Positions 1-7,389 of a DNA stretch of 11,981 nt are shown here, piece by piece. This DNA is from Candidatus Anoxychlamydiales bacterium (GTDB lineage: Bacteria > Chlamydiota > Chlamydiia > Chlamydiales > SM23-39), in contig JAAKFW010000025.1 of NCBI GenBank assembly GCA_011064905.1, positions 1 through 11,981 of the forward strand, given 5' to 3'. Both the position numbers and the translations under genes were made by a program. How positions within the stretch are numbered: position 1 is the stretch's first letter; every line of letters begins with the position of its first letter. The notes beneath the pieces are model-generated. The model was not told where the DNA came from and ran no database searches. It saw nothing but the letters and a program-made list of their open reading frames with translations.

Positions 1-575
1 ATATTTTTACCAAGAGGATGATTGTTAAAAAGATTGATTTGAGAAATAACTTGAGGCCCTATAAAAGCTGAGCGATCATTGTATTGTGGACATGCCTCCA
101 AGCAGCATCCGCATGTCATACATTTAGATAAAATGTATAGAGCATCTCTTATCGCTGGATCGATTTTAACACCAAATTTTTCTGAATCTATATCATCTAC
201 CTCTATCCAAGCTTTTACTTTTTTTAGTTGATCAAACATTTTTGATCTATTAACAACTAAATCTCTAATTAGGTGAAATTTTGAAAGAGGAGCTAAAACA
301 ATAGTTTTTGTTTTTTCAATTAAAGGTTTTATTAAAGCTGTGCAAGCTTGGCGAGGGTAACCGTTAATTAGCATAGTGCAAGCTCCGCAAATCTCTTCTA
401 AACAGCTCATTTCAAAACTAATAGGAGATGTTTTTTCACCTTTTTTATTTACAGGATTTTTTTGAATTTGCATTAGCGCTGAGATAACATTAGAGCCTTC
501 GATAAATTCTAGCTCAAACTCTTCAAAATACTGTTTTTTTAAAATCCCTCTATAAACTTTTAGGGTATATTTCAT
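1..575 (-). CDS. sdhB: Succinate dehydrogenase iron-sulfur subunit SdhB (C-terminus cut by window edge)
   Basis: This is the iron-sulfur subunit of succinate:quinone oxidoreductase (complex II), which passes electrons from the SdhA flavin to the quinone at the membrane. I translated it by hand. It starts at the ATG at 575-573 and stays open to the left edge, giving about 191 residues. The N-terminal ferredoxin-like domain carries the [2Fe-2S] ligands Cys58, Cys63, Cys66 and Cys78 (C-x4-C-x2-C-x11-C). The second domain begins the cysteine cluster CMTCGCCLEACP, with Cys152, Cys155, Cys158 and Cys162; the last cluster ligands lie outside the window. The start overlaps the sdhA stop (ATGA) and has no Shine-Dalgarno of its own, which points to translational coupling to sdhA. 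The family is certain; only the missing 3' end limits the annotation. Confidence 0.96.
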   Translation of the reverse strand, partial: MKYTLKVYRGILKKQYFEEFELEFIEGSNVISALMQIQKNPVNKKGEKTSPISFEMSCLEEICGACTMLINGYPRQACTALIKPLIEKTKTIVLAPLSKFHLIRDLVVNRSKMFDQLKKVKAWIEVDDIDSEKFGVKIDPAIRDALYILSKCMTCGCCLEACPQYNDRSAFIGPQVISQINLFNNHPLGKN

Positions 576-2446
576 AAAATTTTTTCATAATTTTTATAAT
601 TTTTAATATCCGGCATTTTTTGATTTTTTTGATATGTTCTATCTGCCAAATCAAAATGTCTTGTATCTACATCTTTATAAGAAATCTCGATATCATCTGT
701 CTTTTCATTATAAGTAGCGATAGTTGTTTTTAAATAATTTTCATCATCTCTTTTAGGGAAATCATCTTTAAAGTGAGAGCCTCTAGATTCATCTCTTTTT
801 ATTGCAGCTTTAGTAATAGCTAACGCATATTTTAGCATATAGGGAAACCCTCTTGCAAAAATGTAGGTTTGATTTAAAGTTAGAGATTTATCTGATATCT
901 CAATATTTTTAATGCGAGACTCAATTTCTTTTAATTTCTCATACGTCTCTTTTAGATCTTTATTATTTCTTTTAACCGTTACATTTTTTAGCATGAGACT
1001 CGCCATCTCTTGATGAAGAAGATAAACATTTTCTGATCCTTTTTGATTCAAGAGTTTTTGCTTTTCTTGCTCCAAAGATTCAATCTCTTTTTCTAAATCT
1101 TCATCACTATCTTTTAAATCTTTTGAATTGCCCTTTAAAAATCTTGGAATTTCTTTTGCAGCAACTAGCCCACTATAAATACATGCTAAAAGAGCATTTG
1201 CTCCTAATCTATTTGCGCCGTGGTATAGATAATCGCTCTCACCGATATTGAAAAGACCATCTATATTGGTCATTTGTCTAAATCTAATTTCTCTATCTTT
1301 ATCATCCATAGCTGGCCAATCTACAAAAGCTCCCCCCATAGTATAGTGAACAGCTACAAAAATTTTCATTGGAGATTTTTTGGGATCTTCTCCTGTAAAT
1401 TTTTTATACGTTTCTATAGGATCTTCAATTTTTTTCAAAGTTTCATCAGATAGATGAGTTGCATCTAAATAAACTTGATCTTTTTTATCAATTCCAAGAC
1501 CTAGTTCACATACTTTTAAAATTTCTCTAGCTGCGATATCTCTTGGAACCAAATTTTTATATTCCGGATACATCTCTTCTAAAAAATACCACTTTTTATT
1601 TGCATTTCCGCATTTTCTAATAGATCCATCTGGGAATTGAATCTCTTTTTTATCATCTCCATATACCCATATTCTTGCACCTTCTGCTCTTGTTGCTTCG
1701 GATATAAGCCTTAATTTATCTTCACCTAAAATTGCTGTTGGATGAATTTGAATGAATTCAGGATTTGCAAGTTTCATTCCTTGAGTGAACAGTATGCTAT
1801 TAGCTACTGCTGTACATGCATATGAATTTGTAGATTTTCCAAAAATTAGACCCAAACCTCCAGTAGCTACAACAACTGCATCTGCTTTTATAGCGAATAT
1901 ATTTAAATCATGTAAGTTTTGAAAAATAGCGCCTCTTGCTCTGTTTTTTTTATCTTTTAAAAGTTTTATAAACTCATGATTTTCTAATCTTTTGATTTTG
2001 TTTTTATCTTCTAATCTCGTGACTTGTTCATCTAGTGAATATACAAGTTGCTGACCTGTTGAAGAGTTTACATATGCAGTTCTTTTAAATAGCGTTCCTC
2101 CAAATCCCCTAAAATCGATATCACCATTTTCATCTCTATTAAATAAGCAACCAATTTGATCTAACATTTTAATTATCGACGGTGCATTTAAACACATCTC
2201 TAAAGTTGGAGGTTGATCTGCTAGAAAATCTCCACCTTTTATTGTTTCATAAGCATGCAAAATTGGAGAATCACCATCTTTTTTTGAAATAGCAGCGTTA
2301 ATTCCACCTTGAGCGCAAACAGAGTGAGACCGTCTTGCAGGAAGAAGAGATACCAGATAAACAAAAATATTTTGTTTTGCGAGGTTCATGGCAGCTGATA
2401 GTCCAGCTAATCCCGCACCGATTACAATAACTTTTTTCTCTTCCAT
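572..2446 (-). CDS. sdhA: Succinate dehydrogenase flavoprotein subunit SdhA
   Basis: This is the catalytic subunit of complex II, oxidising succinate to fumarate at a covalently bound FAD on the cytoplasmic side. It has 624 residues, normal for the family. Visible features in order are: the dinucleotide fold GAGLAG at 10-15; the flavinylation site RRSHSVCAQGG with His41 as the expected covalent FAD ligand; HPTA with His235; SEATRAEGARIW at 249-260; PRDIAAR with Arg302; HYTMGG with His368; and IGESDYLYHGANRLGAN at 401-417. A charged, probably coiled-coil stretch at about 443-515 precedes the C-terminal domain. The sequence style is that of B-type SdhA/FrdA of Chlamydiae, Bacteroidetes and epsilon-proteobacteria rather than the enterobacterial type. 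An AAGGG Shine-Dalgarno about 11 nt upstream supports the ATG. It lies 15 nt after sdhC and overlaps sdhB by 4 nt. Confidence 0.97.
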   Translation of the reverse strand: MEEKKVIVIGAGLAGLSAAMNLAKQNIFVYLVSLLPARRSHSVCAQGGINAAISKKDGDSPILHAYETIKGGDFLADQPPTLEMCLNAPSIIKMLDQIGCLFNRDENGDIDFRGFGGTLFKRTAYVNSSTGQQLVYSLDEQVTRLEDKNKIKRLENHEFIKLLKDKKNRARGAIFQNLHDLNIFAIKADAVVVATGGLGLIFGKSTNSYACTAVANSILFTQGMKLANPEFIQIHPTAILGEDKLRLISEATRAEGARIWVYGDDKKEIQFPDGSIRKCGNANKKWYFLEEMYPEYKNLVPRDIAAREILKVCELGLGIDKKDQVYLDATHLSDETLKKIEDPIETYKKFTGEDPKKSPMKIFVAVHYTMGGAFVDWPAMDDKDREIRFRQMTNIDGLFNIGESDYLYHGANRLGANALLACIYSGLVAAKEIPRFLKGNSKDLKDSDEDLEKEIESLEQEKQKLLNQKGSENVYLLHQEMASLMLKNVTVKRNNKDLKETYEKLKEIESRIKNIEISDKSLTLNQTYIFARGFPYMLKYALAITKAAIKRDESRGSHFKDDFPKRDDENYLKTTIATYNEKTDDIEISYKDVDTRHFDLADRTYQKNQKMPDIKNYKNYEKIL

Positions 2447-2461
2447 AATATAAAAATCCCT

Positions 2462-3298
2462 TTAATACAAATAACTCGACCAAATAGATACAAATCCAAG
2501 CGATACTATAAAAAGCATAATCCAATAACAGATATTTAAACTAACTCTTTGAGATCTGTTAGAAATTATAAATCCCCAAGTCATTAAAAAAGTCCAAAAC
2601 CCGTTCATCGCATGAAAACATGCCAAGAGCACAAAAATAGAGTATAGCCCTACCATAAAAGGATTTTTAAAAATGTCTCTAACTTCTAATAAAAAAGCAG
2701 CTCCGCTATTTTTAGAAAAAGCAAGCACTTCCCTATCTTTAATTTTGATATTTTGAAATTTTTCACCTAAAGTTGAAATTTCATCTCTTGAAAAAATCTG
2801 AATATCCATTTTTTTAGAAAGTTTATCTAATTTATCGTCTTTTTTTATTTTTACAAAATAAAAGGTAGAATTATTTAAAATAACTTTTTTTGGTTTATCT
2901 AAAAATCTCATCTGAACAATATGAAAAACTAAAAATATTGCTAAAAAATATGACGTTATTCTCTGCCAAGAATATGCTTTGTTTCTTTTGAACTTATAAA
3001 GAGCCGGTCTTCTTCCATCAGTTTTAAAAGAGTTAAGCTCCCCTGTTATAATATATTTAACGCCTAAAGATACATGAAGAGCTAGAGGAATTCCGATCAA
3101 AACAATTTCAACAACCGGCAGGTATGGAATTGATTGAAATAGACTAACAGATTTCACAAAAAAAGAACCCTCATCTAAAAACAAAGCAACAGTTGAGTTT
3201 GTAAATAGATGCTCAATTAAAAATAGAACTAAAAAAAAGCCTGTTAAGGATTGTAATCTTCTCAAGAAAAAAGATATTGAAATTACATTTTTTTGCAT
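2462..3298 (-). CDS. sdhC: Succinate dehydrogenase cytochrome b558 subunit SdhC, five-helix di-haem type
   Basis: This is the membrane anchor of complex II; it binds haem and reduces quinone, most likely menaquinone as in other B-type enzymes. It has 278 residues. I see five hydrophobic segments at about 14-40, 58-84, 114-132, 212-240 and 254-277. Four histidines fall in the first four segments: His30, His75, His126 and His229. They match the four axial ligands of the two haems in B-type anchors. No sdhD is present, as expected for this single-anchor type. Between helices 3 and 4 there is a charged, lysine-rich insertion (about residues 134-206), so His126 and His229 are 103 residues apart, well beyond the roughly 40 known for the Bacillus and Wolinella proteins. 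The start is the ATG directly after CC. Its Shine-Dalgarno is weak (AAGAA). It is the first gene of the operon. Confidence 0.93.
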   Translation of the reverse strand: MQKNVISISFFLRRLQSLTGFFLVLFLIEHLFTNSTVALFLDEGSFFVKSVSLFQSIPYLPVVEIVLIGIPLALHVSLGVKYIITGELNSFKTDGRRPALYKFKRNKAYSWQRITSYFLAIFLVFHIVQMRFLDKPKKVILNNSTFYFVKIKKDDKLDKLSKKMDIQIFSRDEISTLGEKFQNIKIKDREVLAFSKNSGAAFLLEVRDIFKNPFMVGLYSIFVLLACFHAMNGFWTFLMTWGFIISNRSQRVSLNICYWIMLFIVSLGFVSIWSSYLY

Positions 3299-3463
3299 GG
3301 ATTATTGTTCTTTATTAAAATATTTTAGAAAAAAAATACAATTGATTGCCATGTATTTTTTTTACTATGAGTTTACCAGTAAATATGCATGAAAAAAACT
3401 TTAAAACAAATTTAGTAAATTAATTTTGAAAAATTCTCATTAATAAAAATAATCATAAATTCG
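3299..3463 (-). other. Intergenic region between the long exoprotein gene and sdhC
   Basis: This is a 165-nt, very AT-rich gap that should hold the sdhCAB promoter. No start-to-stop ORF of useful length is present. It contains a 12-bp dyad TTTAC-CA-GTAAA at 3372-3383, and similar TTTACT/TTTAGTAAAT strings on either side (3361-3366 and 3411-3420), which could be protein-binding half-sites. I found no GC-containing hairpin followed by a U run, so no clear terminator for the upstream gene. Confidence 0.5.
3314..3341 (-). promoter_or_regulatory. Weak candidate promoter for sdhCAB
   Basis: On the minus strand, TTGTAT (3341-3336) is followed after 16 nt by TTTAAT (3319-3314). The predicted start site would leave a leader of only about 9 nt before the sdhC ATG, which is unusually short. 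In sequence this AT-rich such matches arise by chance, so this is offered only as the best local match. Confidence 0.2.
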
Positions 3464-6400
3464 TTATAATTGAGATTTATAGAGATCAATTTTTTCATTT
3501 AACTGATTCCAAGGAACTTTTCTCTGTTTTGGCAATCTAATAAGAGGATCGTAATATAAATATATATAAAAAGGCTTATAAAAAAGTTCATAATCAGGGT
3601 ATAAAAAAGTCGGATCTTGCCCGAATAGACTTAATATTGAAGGGAAAGGGAAATCTTTATAAAAAATTGTAAAAGGCTCTCCTCCAAAAGAAGAGGAAAA
3701 ATATGTTGCCCATTGTTCTATCGCTGAATTTACAAATAAAGGACCTTGTGTAAAAACATTATTATTAATTGCTCCATTAACAAAAGTACTTGTCCCAAAT
3801 TGATTTGTTATAAAATTCTGAGATCTAGAAGCTGTAAAAATTCTAACGATACCTCCGCCTGATCTTCCAACTTCAGTATGAACATTCATGAAAAAACTTC
3901 CAGACCCTATATCCCATTTATTTGGAAAATCATTGTCTACAACAACTGCTATTTCTCCACTACCAAGATTTGCTATTTCTCCCCAAGGACCTAGAGTTAT
4001 ATCTCTACCTGCTTTTATAGATAAATTGCCTGCTCTATTTTGAATAGTTGCTCTTGTAAATGACGAACCATCACAATGTCCAATCACATCAACATCTCTA
4101 CCAACTGTAATATTCAAAGTATTTTGTGCATCTATGATACACGGATCAGCATCAGATAAAAGACTTAAGTCTTGCGCAATATCAAGAACCGCTGTATCGA
4201 TGGCATTCACTTGAACTCCTTTAGATTCCGCCATCATAAAAAAATCTTGTCCGGTTTTAATATTCAAAGTTTTTCCAGCTGTCGTAGTGGTGCCATTTTG
4301 AATAAATACAGTCTCTCCATTTCTAGAAATAGCAGAAAAATTTCCTTCTATGTCGATATTGAGATTAGATCTGCTTGTTCCTAATGTTGTTATTAATACT
4401 GAATCTAAATCAGCAGTCATAGCTCCTAAAAGAACAATATTTTCATTTGGGTTTGTTCTTCCTCCCAATAAGGTAGTTCTGCCCAAGCATTTAATGTCAA
4501 TTAAATCAACGTCAATAAAAGCACTTGTTCTAGCTACATCCGTTGTATTTATTAATGCTCCAATTAATCCAGGCCCTCCTCCTCCTGCAGATCCTGTTCC
4601 AGCCTTAACCAATAGGTTACCCAATGCTTTTAATTTTATGTTTGAATTGTTAATTGTAACTGCAGGAGCCCCTGCACTCATTCTAACTCTAAATCCTACT
4701 ACAGCAGCAGTATCTTGAGAATCCCCTCCTTCAATTTCTATATTATTTGCTTGAACTAATATATCTCCGGATAGATTTAAAGTTCCCCCTGACATATTTG
4801 ATCCTCCATGACCAATAATTGCATAAGCTTGATTTTCATCTCCTGCAAAAACATCTAAATCACCCTGGATTGGCACATAAGAACCAGCAGAGGGCCCCCT
4901 TATATCTCCTGAAAATGTTAAATTATTAGAATCATTCATAGCAACGTGTCCTATCTGAGCAAAACTATCATTGACCCCGGCTCTGGCATCCACAATACAG
5001 TTTCTTCCAATGTTATGAATTATAATATCCCCAATCATAGAACTATCTGAAAACCCTCCTGAGCCTCCATGACCAATTAAAGCAAAACAATCAGTGTTTA
5101 CTCCTAATCCTCCAGCAATTAAATTAAGATCCCTTCCTACAGTAAGGTGAATATCACAATTAACGTTTGTTGCCTTTCTTCCGATCTGAGCAAATTGTTC
5201 ATCATCAGTTGTCCCTCCTGTTAATATCAAATCATTCCCTGCTACAACGCTTATAGTTCCTGTGTTAGTTGATACTCTAGACTGAACATTTGCTCCGGTA
5301 CTAACATTTGTACTTGGACCTATGTTAATATCATTTGTCGCTGTTAAGCTTAGATCTCCAATAAAAGAATTATCAATTTGCCCCAAAATAGTTATATCAT
5401 TTGCAGTTATACCTAGATTATCAGACAAACTAAAATCTATCTCACCTGGAGTTCCAGTTCCACTATTAGCTATTGTAAAAGTAGCCCCTGCTGTTAGCTG
5501 AATTGAAGAAACATTATCACAATCAAATGTATTAGTTGTGGAAATAGTAAAATCATTTCCTGCAATCATTGTTATATTATTTGCGTTATCAACATTTAAA
5601 CTTGCGTCGATTAAAATATCATTTCCTGCATTGAAATTTAAATTAGCCAAACTACTTACATCAAATGTGAGAGTCAAAGCTGAATTAATATTAATATCAT
5701 TATCTGCATTTAAAGTGAGAGAACCTCCGGCCGTACCTGCAGAAGTATATGTGTAAACTGCTGTAAATGATATATCCCCTGAAGAGCCAAAAGCTGAGGT
5801 TGTATCTATCACAACGTTGGCAGCATCCAAGGCTGCGGTAAGATCAGTATTTAAAATATTCGCCACCGCTAGTGTTGGAGTAAAAGTATCTGTTGGAGAA
5901 CCTCCATCAAAAGCACCGCCACTTGTTGCAGCCGCAGATATAGTTATATCTGAAGGATCTAATAAAAGAGTGCCTATTTTTCCATTTAAAGCTTTTGTAT
6001 TTACTCTCCCTCTATATATTAAGTTTTTCAAACCTGATACTTCAATAAATCCACCATCTCCGTTTTCGGAGCCTCCTCTGCTAGATATATCACCTAAAAA
6101 AGAGGTCCATCCATCAGACCATAATATTACTTTTCCGCCATTACCATTTATGATTGCATCAGAATTTATTTTTACATTTTTTGAAACTGAAGTCATTTGA
6201 GAATTAAAGAATCTTTGATCTTTTCCTTGATATCCTCCACCTATATTTACTTCGCCTTCGCCAAGCTTTGAAGAAACATCGATTAGAGTATTGCCTTCTA
6301 ATCTAATCTCATCTGCTAATATATTTACTTGTCCACCGGTTGAATTCTCGTTTTTTGCTATTAATTGTGCATTTTTTTTTGTTTGAATTAGACCGTCTTT

Positions 6401-7177
6401 AGCGACTAAATAAACTTCCCCATTAATATTTTTTATTCCATTGGACTCTATTTTGCCAGTATGCTTTATAGCATTTGCATAAATATTACCATTTGATATT
6501 AATTTTATTTTCACTCCTTTTAAAAGACCAGAATTATTAATTCCAACCTCTTCTTTTGGTATCTCTTTATCTTCTGATAAAATAAAAATATTATTATTAC
6601 CTTCCGGCTTTATTAATACTTTTGTTGAAGCTATTAAATTAATATCTCCGCAAGAAGATTCAATTTGAGACTTATTCTTAATAGTTTTAGAGATTAGATA
6701 AACATCATTTTTGGCATTAATTTTACCTAAATTGATTATCGATGTATCCAAATGACTTTCAAGAAACATCTCATTATCGAAATTAAAATCTACTTCTTTA
6801 AGATCTAAAGTAGATGCAAAAAAAGAATCTACATCGATTTGGGCGTTTTTTCCAATTATTATACCATTTGGATTTATTAAAAATACCTTACCATTAGATA
6901 ATAAAGATCCTAAGATTGTTGTTTTGGTTTGTCCAATAATTCTATTTAACACACAGCTATAATCGTGAGGTTGAACGAAATTAATAATTTCATTTTCATT
7001 TATATTGAATTTGTCCCAATTAATAATTACATTATCATCAAAAGATTTAATTTCTAATCCATTCTCAACCTTAGAAACAAGAGTCTTTCCTAAAAGAGTT
7101 TGAAAGTCACAATCATTAGCGAACAAGCCGGCATTAACAATTAACAATAATATTAAAATAATTATGTTTATTTTCAT
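3464..7177 (-). CDS. Long TpsA-type exoprotein, filamentous haemagglutinin family
   Basis: This is a predicted secreted surface protein of the two-partner secretion pathway, 1237 residues. Residues 1-20 form a Sec signal peptide (MK, a long isoleucine/leucine core, then LFA-ND). The TPS domain follows at about 25-190 with the hallmark motifs WDKFNI (54-59), VLNRI (76-80) and NPNGIIIG (102-109), which bind the transporter POTRA domains. A block at 246-369 is nearly identical to the short paralogue. LLLDPSDI at 404-411 marks the junction to the passenger, as in many such proteins. Residues 470-1110 are repetitive, rich in Asn, Asp, Gly, Ile and Thr, with recurrent AGND-I turns typical of a right-handed beta-helix, and include an A-x-I-G-H-G-G repeat. 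The last ~80 residues are rich in Tyr, Phe and Pro. Ten scattered cysteines are unusual for the family. Its Shine-Dalgarno is weak. Adhesion or host contact is the likely role, by inference. Confidence 0.9.
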   Translation of the reverse strand: MKINIIILILLLIVNAGLFANDCDFQTLLGKTLVSKVENGLEIKSFDDNVIINWDKFNINENEIINFVQPHDYSCVLNRIIGQTKTTILGSLLSNGKVFLINPNGIIIGKNAQIDVDSFFASTLDLKEVDFNFDNEMFLESHLDTSIINLGKINAKNDVYLISKTIKNKSQIESSCGDINLIASTKVLIKPEGNNNIFILSEDKEIPKEEVGINNSGLLKGVKIKLISNGNIYANAIKHTGKIESNGIKNINGEVYLVAKDGLIQTKKNAQLIAKNENSTGGQVNILADEIRLEGNTLIDVSSKLGEGEVNIGGGYQGKDQRFFNSQMTSVSKNVKINSDAIINGNGGKVILWSDGWTSFLGDISSRGGSENGDGGFIEVSGLKNLIYRGRVNTKALNGKIGTLLLDPSDITISAAATSGGAFDGGSPTDTFTPTLAVANILNTDLTAALDAANVVIDTTSAFGSSGDISFTAVYTYTSAGTAGGSLTLNADNDININSALTLTFDVSSLANLNFNAGNDILIDASLNVDNANNITMIAGNDFTISTTNTFDCDNVSSIQLTAGATFTIANSGTGTPGEIDFSLSDNLGITANDITILGQIDNSFIGDLSLTATNDINIGPSTNVSTGANVQSRVSTNTGTISVVAGNDLILTGGTTDDEQFAQIGRKATNVNCDIHLTVGRDLNLIAGGLGVNTDCFALIGHGGSGGFSDSSMIGDIIIHNIGRNCIVDARAGVNDSFAQIGHVAMNDSNNLTFSGDIRGPSAGSYVPIQGDLDVFAGDENQAYAIIGHGGSNMSGGTLNLSGDILVQANNIEIEGGDSQDTAAVVGFRVRMSAGAPAVTINNSNIKLKALGNLLVKAGTGSAGGGGPGLIGALINTTDVARTSAFIDVDLIDIKCLGRTTLLGGRTNPNENIVLLGAMTADLDSVLITTLGTSRSNLNIDIEGNFSAISRNGETVFIQNGTTTTAGKTLNIKTGQDFFMMAESKGVQVNAIDTAVLDIAQDLSLLSDADPCIIDAQNTLNITVGRDVDVIGHCDGSSFTRATIQNRAGNLSIKAGRDITLGPWGEIANLGSGEIAVVVDNDFPNKWDIGSGSFFMNVHTEVGRSGGGIVRIFTASRSQNFITNQFGTSTFVNGAINNNVFTQGPLFVNSAIEQWATYFSSSFGGEPFTIFYKDFPFPSILSLFGQDPTFLYPDYELFYKPFYIYLYYDPLIRLPKQRKVPWNQLNEKIDLYKSQL
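3542..3700 (-). other. Aromatic- and proline-rich C-terminal tail of the long exoprotein
   Basis: Residues 1160-1212 contain 18 Phe/Tyr in 53 positions, plus several prolines, ending in the run YKPFYIYLYYDP. A basic/polar end (RLPKQRK onward) follows. The composition breaks sharply from the beta-helical passenger, so this looks like a separate cap, anchor or ligand-binding module. I do not recognise it. Confidence 0.6.
4418..5200 (-). repeat. Degenerate A-x-I-G-H-G-G repeat array in the long exoprotein passenger
   Basis: Seven related segments are visible in the encoded protein: FAQIGRKA, FALIGHGG, FAQIGHVA, YAIIGHGG, AAVVGFRV, PGLIGAL and IVLLGAM. Their central glycines are at residues 666, 702, 743, 789, 828, 873 and 918, so spacing is 36-46 residues. 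The histidine is kept in the second to fourth copies and lost in the later ones. Between them run DL/NL-LTAGRD-like strands. I take this to be several turns of a beta-helix with a conserved loop. An isolated IGH recurs at 1032-1034. Confidence 0.65.
6071..6442 (-). repeat. Paralogous block, copy in the long exoprotein
   Basis: This segment encodes residues 246-369 (NGIKNINGE to the GG after ISS) and pairs with 8176-8547 in the short exoprotein. I count 18 differences in 124 residues, about 85% identity. The DNA shows many synonymous changes, so the likeness is kept at protein level. It is distinctly more similar than the TPS domain ahead of it. Confidence 0.85.
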
Positions 7178-7192
7178 TTAAAAAACATCACT

Positions 7193-7213
7193 TATATAGA
7201 CCTTGTCTATATA
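7193..7213. promoter_or_regulatory. Inverted repeat just upstream of the long exoprotein start
   Basis: This is a perfect 9-bp inverted repeat, TATATAGAC-CTT-GTCTATATA, with a 3-nt centre, ending 16 nt before the ATG at 7177. It lies in the predicted untranslated leader and directly abuts the weak ribosome-binding region (AAGTGATG). It could be an RNA hairpin controlling initiation or a DNA operator. No U run follows immediately, so it is not a standard terminator. Confidence 0.6.
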
Positions 7214-7234
7214 TATAGCAATACAGATTAATTT

Positions 7235-7251
7235 CATTATTGTAAATAATG
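7235..7251. promoter_or_regulatory. Inverted repeat in the leader of the long exoprotein gene
   Basis: These are perfect 7-bp arms CATTATT-GTA-AATAATG with a 3-nt centre, next to a GCATGC palindrome (7251-7256). The repeat is AT-rich, so chance occurrence is possible. Its position between the promoter candidate and the 7193-7213 dyad makes a binding site plausible. Confidence 0.4.
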
Positions 7252-7301
7252 CATGCTTTAGAAAGAGAAAACAAATTACTTAAGACTCTGAAAACAAGCC
7301 T

Positions 7302-7331
7302 ATTATAACTTTAGAAAATTCTTGAGATCAA
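7302..7331 (-). promoter_or_regulatory. Candidate promoter of the long exoprotein gene
   Basis: On the minus strand, TTGATC (7331-7326) is followed after 18 nt by a consensus TATAAT (7307-7302). The predicted leader to the ATG is about 115-120 nt. This is the best sigma70-like match in any intergenic region of the window, and it suggests the long exoprotein can be transcribed apart from the two genes before it. Confidence 0.5.
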
Positions 7332-7334
7332 GAA
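7319..7334. promoter_or_regulatory. 16-bp near-palindrome over the -35 box of the long exoprotein promoter
   Basis: TTCTTGA-GA-TCAAGAA has perfect 7-bp arms and a 2-bp centre, and covers the candidate -35 element at 7326-7331. This is the geometry of an operator for a dimeric helix-turn-helix repressor. Whether any regulator binds it is not shown by the sequence. Confidence 0.5.
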
Positions 7335-7389
7335 ATAATTTCATCGCTTAATTAAAAACACCCAAAACCACAGCATCTTGCATAAAATA

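Noticed and set aside
2298..2525. Minus-strand ORF of 75 codons across the sdhC-sdhA junction
   Set aside because: It overlaps the 5' end of sdhA and the 3' end of sdhC in another frame, shows no domain, and is a shadow of two certain genes.
3425..3445. Possible terminator after the long exoprotein gene (AATTTT-TC-AAAATT dyad)
   Set aside because: The stem is only 6 bp and purely A-T, and no U run follows, so it would not fold stably.
4172..4718. Two plus-strand ORFs of 70 and 122 codons inside the long exoprotein gene
   Set aside because: They are antisense to well-supported beta-helix coding sequence, and their composition is what the reverse frame of that repetitive gene gives.
5538..6200. 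Two plus-strand ORFs of 72 and 127 codons inside the long exoprotein gene
   Set aside because: They are antisense to the passenger and the conserved block, with no recognisable motif or ribosome-binding site.
7178..7389. Possible decayed remainder of the short exoprotein passenger
   Set aside because: Stops occur in all three minus frames soon after 7390, and no AGND-type or IGHGG motif can be read, so there is no sign of a frameshifted continuation.
7360..7389. Possible terminator after the short exoprotein gene
   Set aside because: The T-rich stretch (GGGTGTTTTTAA) is not preceded by a stem longer than about 3 bp.
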